NCBI GenBank assembly: GCA_046329495.1
Contig: JAXLUO010000009.1
Coordinates: 62,001 to 126,000 of the forward strand
Length of the DNA stretch: 64,000 bases
Direction: 5' to 3'
Source of the DNA: Bog-950 sp046329495
GTDB taxonomy: Bacteria > Bacteroidota > Bacteroidia > Chitinophagales > LD1
Made by a program: the position numbers and the translations under genes. The notes under the pieces are model-generated. The model ran no database searches. It had not been told where the DNA came from and worked only from the letters and a program-made list of their open reading frames with translations. Below, in pieces: positions 7,672-16,893 of the stretch (the stretch's first letter is position 1; the number at the start of each line of letters is the position of its first letter).

Positions 7672-9411
7672 ATGGCAGAATACATTGTAAGTGCACGTAA
7701 ATATCGTCCGGCCCGTTTCAGCGAAATGGTGGGTCAGGAGCAGGTAGCTACTACCCTTAAAAATGCTATTCGCACCGGCCATCTGGCGCATTCGTTTTTG
7801 TTCTGTGGTCCGCGTGGGGTAGGTAAAACTACGGCTGCCCGTATCCTGGCAAAAACCATTAACTGCGAAAACATTACCCCCGATTTTGAGGCTTGCGGTC
7901 AGTGCCCTTCTTGTACTTCGTTTCAGCAAAACAGCAGCTTTAACATTCACGAGTTGGATGCTGCCAGCAATAACAGTGTGGAAGATATCCGGGCGCTGGT
8001 AGACCAGGTTCGCTTCCCCCCTCAAAGCGGTAAATACAAGATCTATATTATAGATGAAGTGCACATGCTTTCTTCAGGCGCGTTTAACGCATTCCTGAAA
8101 ACGCTGGAGGAGCCACCTTCTTACTGTAAGTTCATTCTCGCCACTACCGAAAAGCACAAGATTCTGCCAACCATCCTGTCGCGTTGTCAGATATTCGATT
8201 TCCGCCGTATCGGGGTTGACACCATCGTTAAGCATTTAAAGAACATCTGCACGGCCGAGCATATCGATGCCGAAGAAGATGCCTTACATATTATTGCCCA
8301 AAAGGCTGATGGTGGTATGCGCGATGCGCTTTCCATGTTCGACCGCCTCAGCAGCTTTAGCGGTGGCAAACTTACCTACGCCGGTGTGCTCGAAAACCTG
8401 AACGTGCTGGATTACGATTACTTCTTTAAAGTAACCGAAAGCATGTTGGCCGAAAACCTGTCGGCTGTGTTGCAGTTGTTTGATACCATCCTGCGCAAGG
8501 GTTTTGAGGGCGACGACTTTATCCTTGGTTTGTGCGAGCATTTCCGAAACCTGTTGTTCTGTAAGGATGAGGATACGGTAATGCTGATGGAAGTAAGCGA
8601 TAACCTGAAGCACCGCTATGCCGAACAGGCCCGCCTGGCACCTGCCGATTTCCTGGTTAACTGCCTTAACATCGGTAATCAGTGCGATATTCAATACAAG
8701 GGCAGCAAAAACAAGCGCCTTACGGTGGAGGTAGCACTAATTAAGATGTGCTACGTAAATGCAGTGGTGACCGATACTTCGGCACCATCAAAAAAAAAAC
8801 TTGATACCTCAGTAGAAAAGGAAGAAAGCACGGAGGCTAAGGTTGTTAAGCCTGTAAGCGAAGTGCCTCCTGTGCAGAAGAAAACCGAGCTTGAAAAGCC
8901 CGGTGCCCCTGCTCCGCCACCGGTAGCTACCATCTCGAAAAGTAAGAAGCTGATTACCCTGAGCGATATGGCCAGTGGCAATGTGCCCGAAGAGGAGAAG
9001 AAGTTGATACAGGAAGAAGAGGTAAGCTATACCGGCGAAAAACTGGTTTGGAATAAAGAAACGGCCCTGCAGTTATGGGAAGCCTATGCCGCCCAACTGC
9101 CCGATACCAAGCGCGGCTTGCGTACTAGTTTCGGTTCGTTTAAACCGGTGCTGAACGACCGCCTGCAAATGGAGTTAAAGGTGCAAAGCGATATGCAGCG
9201 CCTGCAGTTTGAGGAAGCCCGTTTGGGCATCCAGAATTTTATGGCTAAGCGTACCGGTGCCGAAGTGGAGCTGATAATACTGGCCGATAAAGCCGTTGCG
9301 GTAGAGAAGAAGCCGTATACCGAAAAGGAAAAATTCGATCGCCTGGTGCAGAAGAATCCAACGTTGAAGAAGATGCAGCAGGTTTTTGGCTTAGAGTTAG
9401 ATTACGACTAA
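7672..9411 (+). CDS. dnaX: DNA polymerase III subunit gamma/tau (clamp loader ATPase)
   Basis: 579 residues. The N-terminal AAA+ module has Walker A GPRGVGKTT, the four-cysteine zinc site spread over CENITPDFEACGQCPSC, the Walker B-type IIDEVHMLS, ATTEKHKILPTILSRCQ with the SRC sensor motif, and KADGGMRDALSMFDRL. A basic/acidic low-complexity linker (about residues 365-450) leads to a C-terminal ~130-residue globular part as in Bacteroidota tau subunits. It loads the sliding clamp at replication forks. Starts at ATG 7672, shortly after a TATTTTTAC -7-like element. No internal slippage signal for a separate gamma form was confirmed, although an A9 run at 8792-8800 inside the linker is noteworthy. 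Confidence 0.97.
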   Translation: MAEYIVSARKYRPARFSEMVGQEQVATTLKNAIRTGHLAHSFLFCGPRGVGKTTAARILAKTINCENITPDFEACGQCPSCTSFQQNSSFNIHELDAASNNSVEDIRALVDQVRFPPQSGKYKIYIIDEVHMLSSGAFNAFLKTLEEPPSYCKFILATTEKHKILPTILSRCQIFDFRRIGVDTIVKHLKNICTAEHIDAEEDALHIIAQKADGGMRDALSMFDRLSSFSGGKLTYAGVLENLNVLDYDYFFKVTESMLAENLSAVLQLFDTILRKGFEGDDFILGLCEHFRNLLFCKDEDTVMLMEVSDNLKHRYAEQARLAPADFLVNCLNIGNQCDIQYKGSKNKRLTVEVALIKMCYVNAVVTDTSAPSKKKLDTSVEKEESTEAKVVKPVSEVPPVQKKTELEKPGAPAPPPVATISKSKKLITLSDMASGNVPEEEKKLIQEEEVSYTGEKLVWNKETALQLWEAYAAQLPDTKRGLRTSFGSFKPVLNDRLQMELKVQSDMQRLQFEEARLGIQNFMAKRTGAEVELIILADKAVAVEKKPYTEKEKFDRLVQKNPTLKKMQQVFGLELDYD

Positions 9412-9465
9412 GCAACACGTGCTAGGCAAACAATAACAGCCAATTGCCGGCGTTTTATGCCTGCT

Positions 9466-10188
9466 ATGAAATACTATTTACTACCCTTACTTTGCCTGGT
9501 GGCTGCCTGCAACAAACCGGCACCCCAACCCGATGTTACTACCGGTTTAGTGGCCGATATCCGTTTAAACGGTGAGGGGTACGACCTGGTTAGCAACACA
9601 ACGGGAACAGCCTACAACATAACTGCTACGGAAAACAGATATGGATTAGCAAATCGTGCCGTTCATTTCAATGCCGCCGATTCGGCTTACATCAACTTTG
9701 GTGATTTAGAGGGTCTTTCGTTTACCAATGGTGCATTTACTATTAGTTGTTTTGTAAAGGTGGAAGACACAAGCAAGCCGGTGGCGGTGCTCAGCAAGCG
9801 CGGCATTAACGGGCCGTGGGAGTATAGTTTAGATAACCACTTTAACCATGCCTGGTTTAACCTGGATAATTGGGTGGAAGGTGGCAACCCCTCCGTATAT
9901 GGTGTTGACCCGCTGGATGCTTCGGCCACCATCCATACCGGCCATTGGCAACACCTGGCCTATGTAGCAGATGGCAGCACGCTGCGGGTGTATGTAGATG
10001 GTGCGCAGCAACCGGGCATAGACAGTTTAACGCCCGGTGCCTATTTTACCAATACCAATGCCCACTTTGTAATTGGGAACGGTGGTGCTTACAATAAGAA
10101 CTGGTACTTTACCGGTGCTATTGATGATATAAAGATTTATAACCGTGCCCTTGAACCGGCAGCCATAGCCTTGCTTTCCATTCAGTAA
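9466..10188 (+). CDS. LamG/concanavalin-A-like lipoprotein
   Basis: 240 residues from ATG 9466 (MKYYLLPLL); an ATG three codons upstream (9457) is possible but gives a less typical signal peptide. The lipobox LVAAC near residue 15 predicts lipidation. The rest matches LamG-like jellyroll folds: AVHFNAADSAYINFGDLEGLS, FTISCFVKVEDTS, WQHLAYVADGSTLRVYVDGAQQ and the closing AIDDIKIYNRAL. Such domains bind carbohydrate or protein ligands. It lies between dnaX (54 bases upstream) and the M16 peptidase gene on the same strand; a functional link is not evident. Confidence 0.8.
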   Translation: MKYYLLPLLCLVAACNKPAPQPDVTTGLVADIRLNGEGYDLVSNTTGTAYNITATENRYGLANRAVHFNAADSAYINFGDLEGLSFTNGAFTISCFVKVEDTSKPVAVLSKRGINGPWEYSLDNHFNHAWFNLDNWVEGGNPSVYGVDPLDASATIHTGHWQHLAYVADGSTLRVYVDGAQQPGIDSLTPGAYFTNTNAHFVIGNGGAYNKNWYFTGAIDDIKIYNRALEPAAIALLSIQ

Positions 10189-10309
10189 AAAGCAGGGAAA
10201 TTGCCGGTAAGGGGTATTAAAGGGTGTTAAAGAACCGGAGCGGCGGGAAGGCCTTAAAGGCCCGTTTCGTTTAACATTCTATATTCGCTGTCCAACTTAA
10301 AATCAATAC

Positions 10310-13300
10310 ATGAAATTCAGATTGCTTATTGCAACCCTGCTGCTGGTAACGGTGCAGGCCATCGCTCAAAAGGAAGGAACTACCAAAGACCCCAACGGGG
10401 GCACAAGCGCGCCTGCTCAACAGCGCTCGCGCGATCCTCGCGGCAATCCTGTTAGAGGAGCTATACAGGAAGCAAAGCCTATTGAAGAACGTAAGCTTGA
10501 CCCTACCAGGGTGCGGGTTCAAAACCCCAATGCTGCCGCAGCAGCCACTTCAATGAGCAACGTGGCCCCCTCATTCGCCTACGATACTGTTGCCGGCGAT
10601 CCTTTTCATGCACGTATCTATACCCTTAAAAACGGCTTAACCGTTATGTTGAGCGTTAATAAGGATGTACCTCGTATTCAAACTTTGATTGCCGTAAAGG
10701 CGGGCAGTAAATTCGATCCTGCAGCTACCACCGGTTTAGCCCACTACCTGGAGCATATGATGTTTAAAGGCTCGCACGATTTCGGCAGCAAGAACTGGAC
10801 TGCCGAAAGCGTACTGCTGGATTCCATTTCTGCCAACTTTGAATACCACAAAGCCGCTACCGATGAAGCAGTAAAGAAGGCCATCTATGCGCGCATCGAT
10901 TCCTTTAGCTATGAGGCGTCAAAGTTTGCGATACCGAATGAATACGATAAGATGATGACCTCGCTTGGTGCCCAAGGTACCAACGCCTTTACCTCTACCG
11001 ATATGACGGTGTATGTGAATGACATACCATCAAACGGTTTAGATAAGTTTTTAGCGCTGGAAAGCAACCGTTTTAAAACACTGGTGCTGCGCATATTCCA
11101 TACCGAGTTAGAAACGGTGTACGAAGAGTTCAATCGCAACCAGGATAACGACCGCGTATGGAGCGACCATGCTATTGATAACGCACTGTTGCCTAACCAC
11201 CCTTATGGAACACAAACTACCATAGGATTAGGCGAACATCTCAAGAATCCCAGCATGGTTAATATCCATAATTACTTCGACACCTATTATCGTCCGAACA
11301 ACGTAGCAATTATACTGGCCGGCGATTTAGATCCTGATAAAACCATAATGTCTATCGAAAAGAACTTTGGTGAGTGGGTGCCGGCTAAAATTGCCCCGTT
11401 CGAAAAACAGCCTGAACCTAAACTGGAAAGTCCGGTAATACGCGAATATCAGGGCCCACAGGCCGAGCATGTATACATCGGCTACTTATTTGATGGCGCT
11501 AATAGCCACGATGCTATGATGGCACGCTTGGTAGATATGATATTAGCTAATGGTGAAGCGGGCTTAATAGACCTTGACCTGGTACAACAACAAAAGGTAT
11601 TAAATGCTTATTCATTTGTAGATGAGAACACAGACTACAGTTTTCACAAGTTTTTTGGTGAACCTAAACAGGGCCAAAAACTGGAAGAGGTGAAAGACTT
11701 GATGTTAGGCGAAATTGAAAAAGTAAAGAAAGGCGAGTTTGGTGATTGGATTTTGCCTGCCATTATACAGAACCTGCGTTTGCAGCGCATGCAGGAGGTA
11801 GAAAAGAACGATGGACGTGCATATACCATGATGGGCACATTTGTTCACAATATTCAATGGAGCGCCTGGGTGAATGAGATTGACGAGATGGCAAAAGTTA
11901 CCAAAGCCGATATCGTTCAGTTTGCCAAAGAGCACTATGGTAATAACTACGCCGTTTGCTACAAGCGCCAGGGCGAAGCAAACGTTCATAAGGTAGAAAA
12001 GCCGAAGATCACTCCGGTGGTTATGAATAAAGAAGATGTGTCTGATTTTAAACGCCGCTGGGAGCTGATGCCGCAGCCTTCTATTACGCCTAAGTTCATC
12101 GATTTTCAGAAGGATATAACCCACCTGCAATTAGCAGCAGGTACCGTGCCGGTTGATTATATCCGGAATGATGTAAACAAGACTTTTACGCTTAATTACA
12201 TCTTCGATATGGGTACGGATAATATCCGCGACCTGGGCCTTGCCATCAGCTACCTTGAATATTTGGGTACAAATAAATACACCGCCGAACAGCTAAAGAC
12301 GGAGTTCTATAAGTTAGGTTTAAGTTTTGGCGTTAGCAGCGGCCGCGACCGCGTGTATGTGTCCCTCTCAGGTTTAGAAGCTAACCTTGAAAAAGGTGTG
12401 GAGTTGTTCGAGCATGTGTTAGCCAATGTAAAACCCGACAAGGAAGTATATCAGGCATTGGTAATGGATATTATGCAGGGCCGCGAAAATGCCAAGAAGA
12501 ATAAGAACACCATCCTTTATAACGCGCTTGGCAACTATGCCAAGTATGGTCCGCTAAATCCATTTAACAATGTGATGAGTGAGCAGGATTTGGAAAATGA
12601 AGACGTTAACCACCTGGTGCAATTAATTAAATCACTCAGTAGCTATAAACATCGCATTTTCTACTACGGTCAAAGAGAGCCAAAAGCTGTTCTCGAATCC
12701 CTTAATAAGCTACATAAAGTTGCAGATAAGTTAAAGGACTATCCTGCGGCCCAAAAGTACCCTGAACTTCCAATTGATAAGAACAAGGTATATGTATGTT
12801 ACTACCCAATGAAACAGGCAGAGATAGTTATGCTGGCGAAGGATGAGGTATTTAATAAGAATCTTTATCCTTATATATTCCTGTATAACGATTATTATGG
12901 ATCAGGCCTAAGCAGCATTATGTTCCAGGAAGTGCGGGAGAAAATGGCGTTGGCATACTCTGTTTACAGCAGCTTTGGAGTACCGCAATATTCATATGAG
13001 TCACATTACCTAAGCTCGTATGTAGGCACCCAAAGCGATAAACTTCGCACAGCACTTGCCAAGATGAATGAGTTGTTGAACAACATGCCTGAAGTACCAC
13101 AGCAGTTTGAATCGGCACGTGCCAGTGTGGTGAAGACATTAGAAAGTGACTGGATTACCCGTGCTGACATGTATTGGGCCTGGGATCGCGCTAAAAAGCG
13201 TGGACTGGATTATGATGTTAGAAAGGTAATTTACGAAAAGGCAAAAACCATTACCCTTGAAGAGGTTCACAAATTCTTTAATATGCATGTTAAAGGAAAG

Positions 13301-13408
13301 CAATATGCTTACCTGGTAATCGGTAAAAAGGATGATTTAAACCTTGATGCGTTAAAAGAGCTTGGCCCGGTTGAAGAGCTTAGTTTAGAAAAGGTATTCG
13401 GTTATTAA
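10310..13408 (+). CDS. Secreted two-domain M16 family metallopeptidase
   Basis: 1032 residues with a signal peptide (MKFRLL...AIAQ). After a ~70-residue Pro/Ala/Arg-rich spacer comes the M16 catalytic half with the inverted zinc motif H145-Y-L-E-H149 in GLAHYLEHMMFKGS. The distal glutamate lies in TELETVYEEFNR (E268 region), farther from HxxEH than usual because of an insertion (about residues 165-205) rich in charged residues. The second half (about 600-1000) contains the MFQEVREKMALAYSVYSSF block typical of the non-catalytic M16 partner domain. Likely a periplasmic/outer-membrane peptidase. Ends in a strong bidirectional terminator. Confidence 0.92.
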   Translation: MKFRLLIATLLLVTVQAIAQKEGTTKDPNGGTSAPAQQRSRDPRGNPVRGAIQEAKPIEERKLDPTRVRVQNPNAAAAATSMSNVAPSFAYDTVAGDPFHARIYTLKNGLTVMLSVNKDVPRIQTLIAVKAGSKFDPAATTGLAHYLEHMMFKGSHDFGSKNWTAESVLLDSISANFEYHKAATDEAVKKAIYARIDSFSYEASKFAIPNEYDKMMTSLGAQGTNAFTSTDMTVYVNDIPSNGLDKFLALESNRFKTLVLRIFHTELETVYEEFNRNQDNDRVWSDHAIDNALLPNHPYGTQTTIGLGEHLKNPSMVNIHNYFDTYYRPNNVAIILAGDLDPDKTIMSIEKNFGEWVPAKIAPFEKQPEPKLESPVIREYQGPQAEHVYIGYLFDGANSHDAMMARLVDMILANGEAGLIDLDLVQQQKVLNAYSFVDENTDYSFHKFFGEPKQGQKLEEVKDLMLGEIEKVKKGEFGDWILPAIIQNLRLQRMQEVEKNDGRAYTMMGTFVHNIQWSAWVNEIDEMAKVTKADIVQFAKEHYGNNYAVCYKRQGEANVHKVEKPKITPVVMNKEDVSDFKRRWELMPQPSITPKFIDFQKDITHLQLAAGTVPVDYIRNDVNKTFTLNYIFDMGTDNIRDLGLAISYLEYLGTNKYTAEQLKTEFYKLGLSFGVSSGRDRVYVSLSGLEANLEKGVELFEHVLANVKPDKEVYQALVMDIMQGRENAKKNKNTILYNALGNYAKYGPLNPFNNVMSEQDLENEDVNHLVQLIKSLSSYKHRIFYYGQREPKAVLESLNKLHKVADKLKDYPAAQKYPELPIDKNKVYVCYYPMKQAEIVMLAKDEVFNKNLYPYIFLYNDYYGSGLSSIMFQEVREKMALAYSVYSSFGVPQYSYESHYLSSYVGTQSDKLRTALAKMNELLNNMPEVPQQFESARASVVKTLESDWITRADMYWAWDRAKKRGLDYDVRKVIYEKAKTITLEEVHKFFNMHVKGKQYAYLVIGKKDDLNLDALKELGPVEELSLEKVFGY

Positions 13409-13415
13409 ACTGGTC

Positions 13416-13464
13416 TATATCAAATAAGAAAGGCCGGGATGACCGGCCTTTCTTATTTGATATA
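13416..13464. terminator. Bidirectional terminator between convergent genes (22-bp perfect stem)
   Basis: A perfect 22-bp inverted repeat (13416-13437 with 13443-13464, loop GATGA) has a GC-rich inner half GGCCGG/CCGGCC and A/T-rich outer arms. It therefore works as a terminator read either way for the M16 gene and the convergent lipoprotein gene. Confidence 0.85.
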
Positions 13465-13473
13465 AAATCTCCA

Positions 13474-14052
13474 TTACTTAGGTAAGGAATCAATTAAGCA
13501 AGCGGCATAAACAGAATCGGCCGGGTTATGGGTGTTGTGTTTATCTATTGCCTGTTGAATGCTGGTCATAAAACCGGGGCTTGAATATTGCTCAGGGCAA
13601 CGCATCTCATTGTTGTTTTTTATAATGGCAAAATACAGGGTGCCGTTAGTGCCAATTTTACCCAGTAGGCTACCCGCACTAATATTGTCGTTTACCTGAA
13701 GAGTGGTGCTACGCAGGCCGCTGTAATAAACCGAGTAGATGGAGTTGATCTTGTATTGGGCCGTTATAGCAATAGTGCCGTCGTTGTTGGTAGCAATGCT
13801 GTTAATAATGCCGGGGCAAGCAGCCTGAATATTTTGGGCAGTGTCGGTAAAGTGAATGGTGTAACCTTTATTTACTTCAGAGGAAGGAAGGGTTTCGCCG
13901 AATGAATAGAACTTATCTACCGTTGCATAACTGGCAATTGGGGTGGACAATGACGGCGGATTAGTATCGGCCGGAAGGGGGGCAATGGGATAATTACTGG
14001 TGCACGATGCCACAAATAATAAGGCGGTAACAAAACCGGCTACTTTATACAT
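13474..14052 (-). CDS. Degenerate M23/LytM-like lipoprotein (probable pseudoenzyme)
   Basis: 192 residues from ATG 14052 (MYKVAGF); an ATG at 14061 is in frame, but a TTAATTTG -7-like element sits only eight bases before it, which favours 14052. SPII signal with lipobox LFVASC. The body has the LytM/M23 beta-sandwich layout: GYTIHFTDTA, a PGIINSIATNNDG-type turn, SVYYSGL, ISAGSLLGKIGTNGTLYFAI. The zinc histidines expected in HxxxD, YxHL and HLHFE are not convincingly present (YSGL and TLYFAI replace the last two). Hydrolase activity is therefore doubtful; a cell-wall-binding or regulator role is possible. A longer open frame extending upstream on this strand is only the antisense of the next gene. 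Confidence 0.65.
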   Translation of the reverse strand: MYKVAGFVTALLFVASCTSNYPIAPLPADTNPPSLSTPIASYATVDKFYSFGETLPSSEVNKGYTIHFTDTAQNIQAACPGIINSIATNNDGTIAITAQYKINSIYSVYYSGLRSTTLQVNDNISAGSLLGKIGTNGTLYFAIIKNNNEMRCPEQYSSPGFMTSIQQAIDKHNTHNPADSVYAACLIDSLPK

Positions 14053-14157
14053 ACTGGTCATTTTGCGACAAATTAAACGCAATTCCTGAAATTGAGGGTA
14101 TTGGGTTATGTTAAGGCGGCGGTTACCGGGGCTTAGGTAAAGTTTTATCTTCGGCAC

Positions 14158-16008
14158 ATGAAGCGTATTTTGTTTTTGACGGCTTGTTGGTGTTTTATGG
14201 GGGCAAAAGGGCAGGAGGGCACTATGCAGGTGAAAAGGAACCTGAACAGCCCCGTTACCCGCACGCTCAATTTTAGCGATCCTGCATTGGAGGATTGGGA
14301 ACCCCTGGTGGTTACTATTAAAGAGGCACCTAAACCAGCTTCGGATTATGGGAATAAAAAGGCATTGCTGCACCAACAACGGTTGCAGCACCAACGGGCC
14401 AAGCAAAGTAGAGCGGCGCAAAGCTTGCCAGATGCACCGGCAATGCTTACCAACTTTACCGCTAATGTGTCGCAGGCCACGCCGAATGACAACTATATTG
14501 CTATTAGCAACGGCGGTAAAATTGTTAGCGTGGTGAATACCAACCTGCGCATTTATAATGATACCGGGGCGCTGGTTACCAGTAAAAGCCTGGCCACCTT
14601 TGCCAATGCGCTGGGATTGCTTACGCAAATCAGTGATCCGAAAGTTGTATACGACCCGGTTGCCGACCGTTTTATCCTCGTGTTTTTTACAGGCAACACA
14701 AGTACCAAAACCCGCATTATTGTAGGCTTTTCGCAGAGCAATGACCCTGCCCAGCAGTGGAATTTTTATGCGTTGAGCGGCAATATGCTCAACGATTCTA
14801 CCTGGAGCGATTACCCGATCATCAGTATTAGCGACAAGGATTTCTTTATGACGTTTAACCACCTTAAGGATGGTTTTGACTGGAAGACCGGTTTCCGTTA
14901 CTCGGCAATATGGCAAATTGATAAGCAACGGGGGTATGATGGTGATACCTTGCAGTTTAACTTCTGGCATGATATAAAGTACAATGGCACCCCCGTGTGG
15001 AATGTCAGCACGGTGCAGGGAGGCAGCTCGCCGGTTGGGCCTGAGGCCTACTTCCTTTCGGTGCGGCCGGGTGATTTGAGCAATGACACCGTGTTTTTGC
15101 ATAAGATATCTGATTCGTACCAATCGGGTAATGCGCAGTTTAGTTCGCAGGTGCTTACCACTAATATTAACTATGGTGTGCCGCCGGATGCCGCACAACG
15201 CGGCGGTCAGTTTCTGGCTACTAATGATGCCCGTGTGCTTTCGGCCTTTATTGAGAACGACCGCATTCAATGGGTACAGAATACCATTAATCCTTCCACC
15301 TTTACCTCGGGTGTTTATGTAGGGCAGATTGACAATGTGGCTACTAACCCCATTGCCAGCGGAACTATAATAGCTAACGATACGGTTGATTATGGTTACC
15401 CCTCTATTGCGTACCTGGGTAATAACCAGTGGGACAACAGAGCTATTATTACCTGCTCGTATTCTTCGCCGGATACCTTTCCCGGCACTGTAGCTTTTTA
15501 CCGCGATGCACAAGGCAATACTTCGCAGATGCTGGTGGTAAAACCGGGCGAAAGCGAGGAGAATGTGTTGCTGGATAGTGTTGAGCGCTGGGGCGATTAT
15601 ACAGGGATACAACGTAAATACAACGAACCCAATACCGCCTGGCTGGCGGGTTCGTATGTTAGCGCTGCACATAATTACCGCACCTGGATAGCCAAGGTAG
15701 TTAATACAGATTCTGCTTTGGTCTCCTCGGTTAACACAATTCAAGCACCTATAAGCAGCAAGGTGTTTCCTAACCCAGCATCCGAACAGTTTAGTTTGCA
15801 GGTAGATTTGCCCAAAGGAAATTTTACCGGATTTGCCCTTTACGATGCGAGCGGAAACCTGGTGCGCACCATTTTGGAGGACAACTTTAAGGCAGGCACT
15901 TCTATCTTTAGTTTCAATACACAACATTTGGCTAACGGTGTTTACTTTCTGAGGATAAGTGATAAAGGCACTTTACTTAAAACGGAAAAAATTGTAATTC
16001 AACATTAA
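14158..16008 (+). CDS. T9SS-exported surface protein of unknown function
   Basis: 616 residues: signal peptide (MKRILFLTACWCFMGAKGQ), a Gln/Arg/Ala-rich linker (about 65-90), then a repetitive beta-rich region with propeller-like phrases (DPKVVYDPVADRFILVFF, WSDYPIISISDKDFFMTFN, YGYPSIAYLGNNQWDNRAI, ERWGDYTGIQRKYN). The last ~80 residues, from VFPNPASEQ to IVIQH, are a T9SS type A sorting domain. It is thus expected on the cell surface or in the medium. A TATCTTCG -7-like element lies 8 bases before the ATG. Function not recognised; it shares a 105-base divergent promoter region with the LytM-like lipoprotein. Confidence 0.8.
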   Translation: MKRILFLTACWCFMGAKGQEGTMQVKRNLNSPVTRTLNFSDPALEDWEPLVVTIKEAPKPASDYGNKKALLHQQRLQHQRAKQSRAAQSLPDAPAMLTNFTANVSQATPNDNYIAISNGGKIVSVVNTNLRIYNDTGALVTSKSLATFANALGLLTQISDPKVVYDPVADRFILVFFTGNTSTKTRIIVGFSQSNDPAQQWNFYALSGNMLNDSTWSDYPIISISDKDFFMTFNHLKDGFDWKTGFRYSAIWQIDKQRGYDGDTLQFNFWHDIKYNGTPVWNVSTVQGGSSPVGPEAYFLSVRPGDLSNDTVFLHKISDSYQSGNAQFSSQVLTTNINYGVPPDAAQRGGQFLATNDARVLSAFIENDRIQWVQNTINPSTFTSGVYVGQIDNVATNPIASGTIIANDTVDYGYPSIAYLGNNQWDNRAIITCSYSSPDTFPGTVAFYRDAQGNTSQMLVVKPGESEENVLLDSVERWGDYTGIQRKYNEPNTAWLAGSYVSAAHNYRTWIAKVVNTDSALVSSVNTIQAPISSKVFPNPASEQFSLQVDLPKGNFTGFALYDASGNLVRTILEDNFKAGTSIFSFNTQHLANGVYFLRISDKGTLLKTEKIVIQH

Positions 16009-16018
16009 TTGGTGCACG

Positions 16019-16615
16019 CTGGCTGAAACGGAAAACCATATTAAACCTGAGCCCGAAAAATGGGTGACGCAGTATGCCGATTACCTGTTTGGTTATGCGC
16101 TTGCCCGCGTGCGTAAAGCCGAAGTAGCCGAAGACCTTGTGCAGGATACGTTCTTCAGCGCGTTAAGGGCACTGGATACGTTTGAAGCACGCGCAACGGA
16201 AAAAACATGGTTAACTGCCATTTTAAAGCGTAAGATTATTGACTACTACCGCAAGAAAAGTACACAGAACGAGCGTAGTGTTTTGGATAAAGAAGGCGAT
16301 GGGTCTTTCATAGATCATTTTTTTAATGGGGATGGAAATGCAGGGCATTGGACGAATACTGCAGCCCCTACGGCCTGGGGTAAGGATTTTGAAACCAGCG
16401 TGGAGAGCGAACAGTTTTATGCCATTTTACAACAGTGTTTAAACAAGCTGCCCGAGAAATGGTCGGCGGCGTTTACCTTACGGAATATGGACGACCTGGA
16501 TGCAGAGGCCATTTGTAAGGAATTGGGTATTACGCCCTCTAACTATTGGGTAATAATGCACCGGGCCAAACTACAACTGCGCGAATGCCTTGAAACCAAC
16601 TGGTTTAACAGTTAA
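16019..16615 (+). CDS. ECF-type sigma-70 factor (start codon uncertain, possibly CTG)
   Basis: Sigma region 2 is in QYADYLFGYALARVRK...AEDLVQDTFFSALRAL and TWLTAILKRKIIDYYRKKS; region 4 is in LPEKWSAAFTLRNMDDLDAEAICKELGITPSNYWVIMHRAKLQLRECLE. Residue-level similarity to Bacteroidota ECF factors seems to begin upstream of the first conventional start (GTG 16064), with EPEKWVTQYADYL. The frame is open back to 15998 with no ATG, GTG or TTG, leaving CTG 16019 (LAETENHIKPEPEKW) as the best start, 10 bases after the preceding stop codon. Starting at GTG would give 183 residues. The downstream gene is a likely regulatory partner. It directs a stress or surface regulon by family analogy; targets unknown. 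Confidence 0.85.
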   Translation: MAETENHIKPEPEKWVTQYADYLFGYALARVRKAEVAEDLVQDTFFSALRALDTFEARATEKTWLTAILKRKIIDYYRKKSTQNERSVLDKEGDGSFIDHFFNGDGNAGHWTNTAAPTAWGKDFETSVESEQFYAILQQCLNKLPEKWSAAFTLRNMDDLDAEAICKELGITPSNYWVIMHRAKLQLRECLETNWFNS

Positions 16616-16623
16616 CAAAACGT

Positions 16624-16893
16624 ATGAGTATTCTACAAGCTTTTAAAATGACCTGCGCCGAAGCGACCCGCCTGAACGAAAAGAAGCGTGAAGGCAAGTT
16701 GAGCTTTGCGGAAGGCTTTGGTTTGTGGTGGCATACCTCGGTTGTTTGCAGTTTATGTCGTTTGTTTTTTAAACAGATTGCTCAACTTGAAAATGCTACG
16801 CAACGGCTGGGTGATCAAAAGGCTACTTTACCTGCTGATAAAAAAGCGCATTTACAAACAGAACTTGAGCAGCGCTTAAAACAGGACAACTAA
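16624..16893 (+). CDS. Small zinc-finger protein, putative anti-sigma partner of the upstream ECF factor
   Basis: 89 residues starting 8 bases after the sigma factor stop, so co-transcribed. It resembles the short cytoplasmic proteins that follow Bacteroidota ECF sigma genes: MTCAEATRLNEKKREGKLSFAEG, then a zinc-binding-type motif and a charged C-terminus without a membrane segment. The motif here is H37-TSVV-C42-SL-C45, i.e. H-x4-C-x2-C, one residue longer than the H-x3-C-x2-C of ZAS anti-sigma factors; C11 could supply the fourth ligand. Anti-sigma function is inferred from position and motif. Confidence 0.7.
   Translation: MSILQAFKMTCAEATRLNEKKREGKLSFAEGFGLWWHTSVVCSLCRLFFKQIAQLENATQRLGDQKATLPADKKAHLQTELEQRLKQDN

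Noticed and set aside
13474..15927. A very long minus-strand open frame (817 codons) covering two loci
   Set aside because: Its upstream two thirds lie antisense to the T9SS protein gene and have no domain or signal; only the last 192 codons, with a lipoprotein signal, look real.
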